A stretch of 64,000 bases of DNA from Corella eumyota (taxonomy: Eukaryota; Chordata; Ascidiacea; Phlebobranchia; Corellidae). This document shows positions 25,129 through 54,729 of the stretch, piece by piece; within the stretch, counting starts at the first letter, position 1; every line of letters starts with the position of its first letter. A program made the translations under genes and the position numbers. The notes beneath the pieces are model-generated. The model had not been told where the DNA came from. It saw nothing but the letters and a program-made list of their open reading frames with translations, and made no database searches. Where the stretch lies: positions 12,772,001-12,836,000 of the forward strand of contig OY720098.1 in assembly GCA_963082875.1 (NCBI GenBank). Direction: 5' to 3'.

Positions 25129-25398
25129 AATTTGCTAGCTTATAATAAAGGGTTACTAATAAAAACAAACACAGTTTTAAGAATTGCTTGTATTCAGCTG
25201 ACAATCAATTTACGATTTCCTAATAAATCGGAACTGGTATATCCTTTCGAGTAAACAACAATAATTTGTTCTACCTAAATTTCCATATGAACAATATCAT
25301 TTAATAAATAAGCAAAAGATTTAGGCAATATCAATAAACTAAAATATTATCATCATTGCATATTTATTTAACTAAATTTATTAGTTAAAATTGTTAAT

Positions 25399-28300
25399 AT
25401 GCATTTAAAATGTATTCTAATTAGTTTGGCAATCATAAGTACATCCCAAGAAAGTGAAGGTATGAGTAAAGTAGTGAGAAAATAAAGCTTTACCATTTGT
25501 AAAAGAACATTTGCTTAAAACAGGGCCAATTAATAAACAAAAAATCTCCAATTTTAATTAAACGTTAGCAGTATTCAATGATAGCCTAATAAACAATGTT
25601 CTTTTTCATTCCCTGCTTTCTTAAATAATTTAATTGTTAAGGTTGCCATGGTGGAATTGCGAAACGTCAGACTGACCCAAATTATGCATTAAATGTTTTT
25701 TTCTCCGATTGTCTGGCTGATAAATCAAGCAACCCCTTTAGTTGGCAAAGTGTTGTTGATTTTGTTGTTCTGCATTCAATGTGGTACGAAAGCACAGCAG
25801 ACACAGGTCTATGTGAAGGGTATGCTTTTTTTTATTTATAAAATTTAAAAACAATTTTAAATGGTTTCGGATTGTATTAGTTAATTAGCTTAACTCTTAA
25901 GCATTAAGAAAACCTAACTATAACTTGTTTAATTATAATTTAAAGTCTTTACCAGTTCAAAAAAAAAGTAATTTCTAAAATTATTTATAATGTTGTTTTT
26001 TAGATTGCCTACTATGGAAGATGAGACTGAATGCTGGCAGGATGCAATGGACCTTCTTGTCTCAGCAGATACTGAAGACAGTGATCTGATTTTTGCCAAA
26101 GAATGCGTCCAGGATTATACAGATACTTTCGATACTTTAAGTAATTCGTTTTGCATTGTTATGTAACAGGCCTACAAGTTTTCCCCTTGTTGCCTGCTTA
26201 TTGGTGTTATAAATTGGCTAAATTTTACGTTATATTTACTAAAAAAATAACGTAAGTGTGTACTTAGATGTAATTTCGATCTGTATATTAAACATATATT
26301 TTTGTTTAGCTCCTTTACGAAGACGAAGATCTCTGTTAAGAGAGGGTAATTAAATATATTGAAAGTATTTTTAAATTTGACTAAGTTTCCAATTCCTGGC
26401 TTAATGCATAATTTTAAAAATAAAATATTGATAGTATTTTTTAACGGTAAAGTTAGTTTATAAGAGCCTACTTAAACAAACGATCTATTTTAATTTTACC
26501 TATTTTAACTTTGTATTAGAGTTTGTGTTGGACAGCCCACAGTGTCCAGTTATAAATGACCAAGAATACTTACAACGTTTAATTAATGATGATTTATTAA
26601 TGCAAATTCGACCACCTGACACTACATTGGATAATTTTGACTCGGTGATTGATTTTGTTCGACAAGAAGGTTTATGTCCAGAGTAAGTTAAATAAAATAT
26701 TAAAAAAAGGCATTTTTTGTAGCTATAGCAATGTCGATACCAGGCTGTATGGTATATAAGGCACTTAAGTCAGAACTGATTAAAAACATGATATTTTAAT
26801 CTAAACTTGAATCTCGTCAATTACTATTTGACAAAAACTTTTTTGCAAACTAGATTTCCATTTAAATCTATCAAAAAGTAAAAACAACGTTTTTAATAAA
26901 TTAATTTTTTTTATAGAAATTGTACCTGCGATAAATATCCAGGTCTGGATGGTTCAGAGTGTTGGCCAACTCGTCTTGCCGCTATGATAAGAACATCTTC
27001 TCCGTTGAAGCAACCCACAACAAATCTCGCTGGACAGTTGGGCTTAAATAGCGAAAGTACTTATATGCATTTAATTAAAAATAGCCACAAAACTTTAAAG
27101 TTGAGTACGTAATAGCAACATATAAACTTAAATCAATAAAAATCAAACAAATGTGTGAATAGTTTACGGAACAAACGTAAACTACAGAACACACGTAAAC
27201 TTTACAAACATAAACCACATCCTTATACTAGAAACTTACTAAAATAAATAAGCACATGCCATAGTGTACAATTTTTTGTTTTATTGTTTATGTTATAACG
27301 TAACGAAGTTCGAATGTAGTGTGGGCTATACAATAACCCCAGACATTTAATTATTTGCTATAAAAACTAAATTACAATTCTACGTGAGTTATCAAAATTG
27401 TTTTACATTTTTTAGACGCAGCAAGACCAAGTAAGTTATTTTCTGAATTACAACAATTAATTTAAAACATTATCCTAGAAAAATAAAAGTAAAATGAAAA
27501 ACTAAAATAAATTTATAGATAATAGTGCATTATTTTTTTATTAATTATAATATACGACAACAAATTTAAAAAAAAACTTTTTATGAAGCTTGTAAGCCCT
27601 ATTTGGTATTAAACGCCATAAGGCGAAATCGAACTGTCGAGTCGGCAATACCTTATCACGAAGGTGAATCTGTATTTTTTACATGTGACCCTGGCTTTCA
27701 AATAGAAGGAAACGCATCATTACAGTGTTTGGGGAATGGAAATTGGAGTAGTGAGCTTCCCGTTTGCGGTAAATTTTTTTTACGTTAAATAACATTTTCC
27801 TAAATTGAATTTTCTATCAAATAAAGAATAAAAAAATTACAAGTGATTGTTTTTGTAAATTTAATATATCCAATTTAAATACTTAGTTGCTGCCTTTCTT
27901 TAACACCGCGTTTTATTATTACAGTGCCGTTAGATGTGCTTATATGCGGAGAAAATACTTACATCACGTAAAGTTTTCTGTATAACCTATTAAAAATGTG
28001 AACTTAAAAAATGCATAATTATATGCTTATGTTAAACTATTTTACAATTTCTACAAATTTCGGTTAATAAATTTTGGAGTTTAACTATATGGGTTTGATT
28101 AACAGAGTAACACCATTTATTTTTGATCTTACGAGCTTTGAAGATTACAACCTTATTTTAACATCAGGAAACGCTACTCAAAATACTATTCACCAAGAAG
28201 GGGTTTGTCGACCAACATGTAGAGGAGATTCGTTTTCTCTTTTCTATTTTGAGTTGGATGAATGTTTTCCCTTTATAGAGGTAAGAGATAAAAGATAAGT

Positions 28301-30450
28301 CTTTGTTACGCATTGTAAGCAATCAAATGTAACTCACGTTAACCACGAGCATTGTTAAACGAAAATTCACACAAAAAAAAACATTTATAAAAAATCTTTA
28401 GTATCTGCAATGTATGTTAAAATTTTTTTCTAATAATTGTTTTACCCTTTAGATTGGAGATGGCGTAGTAAGATATAAGTATACAGTGTGGGTCGTACAT
28501 AAATTTACCAACGTGATTAACAGATTTGATGCAACATACTGCAAAAGGTTTTGTTGCACTTTCAATTCAACTATACTCGTCAACTCTTCAGCAGTTTATC
28601 CCTTAGTTAGGTAAAATTTTTTATTCACTTGGAAGCATTACATTTCAAAGGAAGACAAATGGAAGACTAATATTTGCAATTTCTAAGGCAAAGCATGGTA
28701 AACGAATTTTATTTCCTGTAAAATTATTTGCCTAATTTTTTTGTTAGAAAAATTTCAATTGCATCAAGTGAAGGATTTTCAAATTATGATATTATGATCG
28801 GACTTTATCAAACTCAAAATGAGCCATTTTTCTCGACTAATCCTTCTGTTAATGTACCAGATTTTATTTACGTCAAGATTACGTTTCCCATCCAAACTTC
28901 CACGCTATTTATACAGGTAGGTAAAACTAGGTAAGATTGACCATTTAAAAAGTCTTGACCATAAGATAATTATGTTTTATTATTTAGGCTACGCAATGCT
29001 GGGCTACCTTATATGAAAATGGAACCGGACCAATTTATCAAATTATTGAAAATGGGTAATTTAGATTAATGAATTAGATAAAACGTTATCCCTAACAAAA
29101 AAATGACACAACTTGTATGTAAACAAAAAGCAGAGTATTAACATTTTTTCTTTAAAGCAATCAATTTTTAAACATAAATTTCGAATGCAAGATAAGACTG
29201 CTGATGCGAAAAAAAGAATGTTGTTAATTTTCACTAGTCAATTTATGAATTAAATTACATTTGTCGGTAATTTGTTATTTTTTTAAGTTGTCCAGCCAAT
29301 AATTCATTTGATCCTGTTGACGCAATTGAAATAATAACAAACTATGCAACAGAAGTATGTTTCAAATTTCAGTCGTTTACTTGGGAGATTGCTAATGTTC
29401 ATCAAATGATTTATGTACATTGTCTTGTAACAATATGCGACGCAACAGCAGAACTGAATTGTGAACAAAATGCAAGTTAAAATTTTAATTGCTCATCACA
29501 ATTTTTTATTTTTTAAACTAAAATTAGATTTAAATTTTAGTTTTAAATTTAAATGACGGCATGAGACTTAAAAGAAAAAGATGGCTAAAACTTTTTTTAA
29601 ATCTTTAGCTTATACTAATTCCATAATTCTATTAAATAATTGCAAATTTAGAACTGCTTAAATTCTAGAAAAAGACGAACGATTATGAATAAAGGTTCAA
29701 ATGTCGTCACTATCGGACCTCTGAATGTTTATGATGGCATTTACTCAAGCTGCGGCCAGGTTAATATATTTAAATAAAAAAAGTGTTTAGGTTTGAGAAA
29801 TATTTACCAAGTAATTTTAAAACCTTGCACAACTTGTATTGCAAAAAAATAATAAATCTTATAAAATTTAAGAATAACGGAGGCTGTAACGAAATATGTG
29901 AAATGGTGAATGAAGTTGTTCAATGCTTTTGCTCTGCCGGTAAAACTCTGGCTAAAGATGAAAAGACTTGCATTGGTAAAAAGATATATTTTAATTCCTA
30001 AAAATTATGTTTTGTTCTAATTTAATTTTTTAAATTGCTTGACATATTTTAGCTTTATCAAAATTAACTGTCAAAAAATCATTTTTAGCCAAAAACATTT
30101 ATTCTCTTTACAAAATATAATAACTTATTAGCATTATATATAAAGCTTAATTTATTTGTAAAAAGGCAAAACTAAATATTTTAAATATTATTTTAAATAT
30201 ATTGAACAGAATTGAAGGTTGCTGTTGGAGCACAAATAATGTCGTGGAGTTATAATTTTTTGTTGCTTTTTGCAATCGCACAATGTGCTATTTTCGGCAT
30301 ATTTTATTTCAGACGTTATAAACGCGGTAATACTAAAATCACAGCATATTAAAAACTTATATATATAAATCTTAATTTATAACAATCTTGCTGGTATTTA
30401 TAGGCTTGTGGTTAGCCTTAAAAACGTATATTTTAAAGTGTAATGGGTAA
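25399..30450 (+). CDS. ZP-domain membrane glycoprotein (Cys modules, sushi, ZP, EGF, TM)
   Basis: Predicted secreted-pathway glycoprotein of 693 residues; ZP domains polymerise into extracellular coats. Exons: 25399-25459, 25642-25819, 26004-26140, 26310-26345, 26520-26682, 26917-27056, 27416-27430, 27589-27768, 27925-27967, 28106-28280, 28453-28610, 28748-28916, 28988-29055, 29288-29471, 29652-29759, 29873-29975, 30210-30326, 30404-30450; 694 codons. Signal peptide 1 to about 16; two Cys-rich modules (about 22-120 and 138-235); polybasic RRRR at 129-132; sushi domain 244-303 (C..C..C..W..C); ZP domain about 310-569, including TQCWATLYENG and YVHCLVTICDA; consensus cleavage site RKRR at 575-578; EGF 606-639 (NNGGCNEIC); TM about 651-670; short basic tail. 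AATAAA lies at 30851. Intron 14 uses a GC donor. Egg-coat or tunic roles are possible but not shown. Exon choice is best supported in the sushi-to-EGF part. Confidence 0.85.
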
Positions 30451-31815
30451 TACCTATAATCTTTGTATCGCAATCTAAATAATATAAGACACTAGAGGTC
30501 AGCACAGATACAATTTCGCAAAAATGTGTTGTTTTGTTCAAAATGTACTTTTCGCCGGGTATGAATGAATCATGTTTTTTAAGTTTTAATGCAAAATTAA
30601 CACCAATAACCTGTTATATACTGGTGGTAAACTACTCGATTACGTAGGATAAGCCTTGATAAAAAATGTTATCATTCGATCGAAATGTTTTATCAAAATT
30701 GCCCTCGGGTTTTAATTATTACACTTCCTTCAGTTAGTTCACTTTCTTACTATACTCTCGTTGACTGTATATCTATAAAGCACACAACTTATAAAGAAAA
30801 GGTTTAAATTGTTTTCTGTTGTGTTCGTTGTAAAGAAATAAAGTAAACAGAATAAAAAATAAATATGATAACTAGTAATATATTTAGTTAAAGTAATTAT
30901 TTTAAAATTTAAGGCAAGTGTAAAATAGGTACTTGATTTAAAAAAGGTAGACATTTTGATTTTTAACCGAATGTGAACAAATAATGTTGGCGAAGTTTCA
31001 AATGGATTTTGAGTAAGTAAATCAGATAATTGTTTTTTTTTAATAGAAATCATATAAAACAGTCGATTATCCTACTTGTAACAAACGTGTATTTGAAGTA
31101 AAAGCTAATTTTGTTATTTTTGATTTTATCAGGTCGATTGTTATCGTTATAAATAGCTCAATAGTACAAAGTACATTAAACTTTCATTGTAATTTTCTGT
31201 TTTAAGATAGCTCTAATCCATAAATAAAACCAGAAGTTTTCAGTTTTACACATTTAACAAAGGATATCTTATTTTAATGACTATTACATTTTATTTCGTG
31301 ATAAAAACACGCACATTTTGCTTAATCCGAAGTTTATAAATCCGGCCAATTCATCCGTTTGGCTGAGCATTCTAAGGCTTTGATTGACAAGTCATCAATT
31401 ATAGGCTCCTCCTATTAAAACCAACACTGGCATTCAAAGGACAAAACGATTTCGGAAGATTGTTTTCATGTGGACACAAGCCACAAACTGTATGCAGTTG
31501 GTAGTTATGCAGGCCGCACAACATAATGAGATTAGAAAGGTAAGAGAATAGATGTCCGATGCGATACAGAAGAGAATTCAGTTACGTAAACCACAGGTTG
31601 CCTTTTTCGCATGGACTTGAATATCAACCAACTGTCACTCGATTTTTCATTCATTATAAAAAAATCTTAACCACGTTTTCAGGTTCGAACTGCAATAATG
31701 CCCGCCAAAATTTATTAAAAACTCGAGGTTTTCGTTAAAAAAGGAGAGCACAAAATTGACAGTCATAACCAACTGATTTTATCGGGTAAAAGTAACGCAA
31801 ACCAGAGTGTCAAAA
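30451..31815. other. Intergenic upstream of the receptor guanylyl cyclase
   Basis: The left part is the 3' flank of the ZP gene (AATAAA at 30851-30856). The right part, from about 31350, is richer in sequence complexity and should hold the promoter and 5' UTR of the cyclase gene. The minus-strand open frame 30739-31053 has AT-driven composition and no recognisable motif. Confidence 0.5.
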
Positions 31816-50963
<19,148 letters not shown>

Positions 50964-52624
50964 TCAGTTGCCGGTTCAAAACTTGCCAAGAGAACTAAAG
51001 TCGGTATATATAAAAGACTGTGAGACCTTGGCTTAAAGAAAGTCGTTTTCCAACTCAAATATGAATTATAACGATGCCGTTTTATGCATCTAAAACAATA
51101 TTTATTTAATTACTACATTTTGTTTTTTTTATTCCAAAGTTCCCTTTATTGAACGTGCCTTTTTATTTCTATGTGTGTCGTATTTAAAACATTTAAGTCG
51201 ATCCCTTTCGTTGTACATGAGTTTATTTGTGTACGACTTTACAGCATACCCTTATTGTCAAACTTAATTATTTAAATTATAAAAAAACGAATTTGTAAAT
51301 CATGCCGCTTAATTATACACTGCCACTTGTCATCGTGACTTCTTTCTTTTTTTAAAAAAGGCAAATTATCATTGCTAAAAAAACTTATTGTCATGCTATT
51401 TTCACGCAAATTGTTGTTGTTTTATGTTTATGATTTTTTTTTTCTACCTTGGTGCTGCAAACATTGATATAGTTTGCTTTGCTTTTTATTTATGGCTTTT
51501 TTTCTGCACTACATGTGATTTTTAATAAAAATGTTTCAAATATTAAAAGATTCAGAAAGTAACTGATATCCGCAAGAATTAAGATTATTTAATTTAATGG
51601 AGCAGAAACGTTGAATCAATTTAATAAAATAAATTTTGCAGTTAAGTTAAATAATGCAAACTTACAGAAATGGAAAAAGGTAACAAACGGTTAATTTTCA
51701 TAAAATCGTATATTTACATATACCAAAAACTCACGTTAAGTGTTTTATTATTACGTATTGTATTTAATGAAACATATAATTAATTCTATACTTGCCTATT
51801 CAAAGTACAGAATTGTTTTAACACATATATAATTCAGGACAAAGGCAATTGTCTTAATTTTTGTGTTGGGGTATCATTAGGCTTGTCAAATTACTATTAA
51901 TATTTTATTCCATGTAATAGGCAAAATGTGTTGTTAATTTGGCATGAAGTTCCAACATAGAAATGGGTGGTGACGTCTTTTCTATACAAAATACGAAATG
52001 TGGTAAACACAAAATGTTATCTGTGCCATATGCTTCAACTTAATAACATCTTGAATGACAGTGCGTCGATATACAGTAAGATTAGAAATAAGGATATATC
52101 TTTTGTTTCAGACATATAATACAAACTATTAAAAATGCAAGAGTGTTATATGTTATTCTATATAGTAAAGACTTAATGCATATCCCCTTTTATAGCAAAC
52201 TTATACAACATTGCAGTATTACATTTATCCTTTAAATAACCTTATGCGAACTTATTGTCAACTTAATATTAACATGATGTACTTCAATTTGGTTTAAGTG
52301 ACAGAATTTTTCAAGAAAAACGCGATTATCAGTCAAGATTTCTTTTCTAATTGGGACATATAAAGGAAGTATCCGAAAATACTTCTAAACAAATAGAGAA
52401 AATTGCGCACTTTAATTTCAGTATAGAATTTCCAAGATATTGAACAGTTAAAGCTCGAAAAAAAGCATTCTACAGATGAAGTGTTGTTGCTCTTTAATTG
52501 TTGCATACGTAGCTTTTAGTTAAAGTAAACGAAAAATTATTTTTTTAATTTTATATTTTAAGAATATAACAAATTATAGGTTTTAATGTAATGGAGGTTT
52601 GTTAATGCAATTAAACTAACAGAA
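50964..52624. other. Intergenic between guanylyl cyclase and orphan receptor
   Basis: The 3' UTR of the cyclase probably runs to the AATAAA at 51524-51529. From there to 52624 I see no gene; this is the presumed promoter of the 7TM gene. Confidence 0.5.
51524..51529 (+). terminator. Poly(A) signal of guanylyl cyclase gene
   Basis: Canonical AATAAA, 560 nt after the stop codon, followed by T-rich and GT-containing sequence. It is the first canonical signal seen after the stop. Confidence 0.5.
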
Positions 52625-53584
52625 ATGTTATCTATAATGAATTCTACAAAGCCAATTCAATTTAAGCAACATGGAATTAATTGGACAATAGCTGAAGCAT
52701 ACAGCGTGGTTTTGTTTTTGGTAACAGCCTTTTTACTTGTCAATCTCTCTGTGTTTTATTATCGATCAAAGCACAAGATGTTTGCAGATACAAGATTACG
52801 AGGAGGACAAAAAACTCTTATGAAAAACATAGTTCTATTTCATATAACAGCATCTTTACTAATATTACTGTCAACCATATTCAATAATTTAATTTTAAAT
52901 CTGGGCTATTTTGGTGACTCTTGCCGAATTATAAACATTATTAAAGTTGTAACACAATCTATAGGATTGATGTCGATTTTTGTTGTTTTGTGGCTGCGGA
53001 TTAAGTTATTCTACCACCACGCGGTCATGAAAACTTTATTAACGTCTTCAATACAACGACTTTTAACTTGGATAGTCGTTTTAATTTGTATCAATGCAAC
53101 AGTACAAATTATACTGTTTGCTATAGTTGATACACCGTTCTTTGATCCCAAATTAGGGTGTGTAGCTAAGAATGTTAAAAATCAAAACGATAAACAAGTT
53201 ATAGCGGCGTTTGTTGTCATCATTCTGCTTGCCATTTTGATATCAATTACACTTCCTAGTATTTTAGCGTATCCATTAATTAAGCGAAGATGTGAGTCCA
53301 GTGCATCGACACAGAAGTCAATAAAAACTTTAAACAAGCGACTTTTGGTGGCGACGTCCATATGCATTGCTGTGTATTTGTTAATCTTTACTGTACTGAT
53401 TATGAACGTTCATCAAAACTCTATGGTAATAAGTTGCTCGATTTACAATACTGGATTAATTATTAACTTGTTGATTGTCACCATATCGTTTGCAGACTGG
53501 AGACAAATGATATTTTCTTGGACAGTTATTCAGTCATCGTATGCCGTGACTCTTCGCAATGATGTGTCCACACTGTCAGTTTAA
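52625..53584 (+). CDS. Orphan seven-transmembrane receptor-like protein
   Basis: Single-exon gene, 319 residues. Seven hydrophobic segments: about 26-45, 66-92, 101-127, 146-168, 191-217, 240-261 and 270-290. Possible N-glycosylation sites are N6 (NST) and N19 (NWT) in a 25-residue amino terminus. C100 at the start of TM3 and C179 in the second extracellular loop could form the usual receptor disulfide. The class A signatures are missing: no DRY (the TM3 end is WLRIKLFYHH) and no NPxxY (TM7 ends SFADWRQMIF). TM5 holds a Pro (ITLPSILAYPLI). I do not recognise a family; a lineage-specific chemoreceptor-like expansion is one possibility. A second in-frame ATG at residue 5 could also be the start. 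Confidence 0.8.
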   Translation: MLSIMNSTKPIQFKQHGINWTIAEAYSVVLFLVTAFLLVNLSVFYYRSKHKMFADTRLRGGQKTLMKNIVLFHITASLLILLSTIFNNLILNLGYFGDSCRIINIIKVVTQSIGLMSIFVVLWLRIKLFYHHAVMKTLLTSSIQRLLTWIVVLICINATVQIILFAIVDTPFFDPKLGCVAKNVKNQNDKQVIAAFVVIILLAILISITLPSILAYPLIKRRCESSASTQKSIKTLNKRLLVATSICIAVYLLIFTVLIMNVHQNSMVISCSIYNTGLIINLLIVTISFADWRQMIFSWTVIQSSYAVTLRNDVSTLSV

Positions 53585-54729
53585 TTTAAAAACAAAAAAA
53601 ACATGTTTACTTTAAGCTTAGACGTAATAGATTAATAATCTATTTATATTTGTAAAATATTTCAATAGATGTCGGTTTCATGTATACATAAAACATAATT
53701 TAAAATTTATAATTCATTTTTATACTTTGTTAATTATAAAACAGATTATATTTATTAATATTCAGTTTGCATTTCTTAAATTTCAAAAAATATAGCTATT
53801 GTTAAAAATGCAATATTTTTTTTAACAATTAAATTATATCACTATAGTATAACGTTTATTTTTCAAATTTGATAAGCACTAATTCTAGTTCAGATAAACC
53901 GTATAACTTTTAACAAATATACTATATGTTGTATATTTGTTATAATGGTTAAAAAAATTAGTTTATATGTAATTTTAGCCTGATTATTTGTGGATTGTAA
54001 TTTAGTTTTTACACTAAATTGGATGGTTATTTCATAAACTACAAAGTGAGTTAAAGACATAATAAATAATTTCAATTGTTTGTACGTTTAGGATAATAAA
54101 ACAAAAAAAAAAAATTTTTTTCTACTGAAATTGTTATTTTTCAATTGCCACCCACGCAAATTCCATTTGTGTCATTATAAAAATACTACATTTAACTGTC
54201 GATCTATTTTAGTATGTAAAGTTTAGTAGTAGTTTGTCAAATTTTTATAGCCGAAATATTTAACAATTAAAATTTTCTTGTACAAAATATTTAGAAAGTT
54301 GGTTACTACTAACACCATTATATACATATATTTTTAGGGAACTTTAAAGAAAACCTTTGTCGATAAGTTTTAAATTGCAGTCATGGTAAATTACTAAATT
54401 AGTCGGATTAAAAATGCCCACACCAAGTCTTAATTTAACTCATTGTTTTATTTTAAACAGCGTGTACTTAGTATGTTTTAATAGGCCTTAGGCAAAGTAA
54501 ATCAATTTTGTGTTAACACGAAAAGAGGAATTTCTTTTTAGCAACAACACTGCGGGCGTAATGTAGTTTATATTTTAAACTTCCAGATAGTTGTTTAGCC
54601 GGTTTTAGCTTAAATACACTATCATAGTGTTCAGTTTTTCGTAAAAAGTTCAAGTTATTTAAGAACAGAAACTAAATTTGGTAAGTTTTACCTATTCTGA
54701 CATAAGGTCAAACTGGTTGGTAATCTGCG
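53585..54729. other. Intergenic, AT-rich
   Basis: Between the orphan 7TM gene and the Gal3ST-like gene. It holds an AATAAA at 54061-54066 and low-complexity runs, and no recognisable gene. The minus-strand open frame 53890-54075 is not convincing. Confidence 0.5.

Noticed and set aside
30739-31053. 104-codon minus-strand frame before the cyclase gene
   Set aside because: AT-driven composition, no motif, and it overlaps the likely 3' flank of the ZP gene.
31807-31815. Upstream GTG as start of the guanylyl cyclase
   Set aside because: An ATG follows three codons later with a good signal peptide, so a non-ATG start is not needed.
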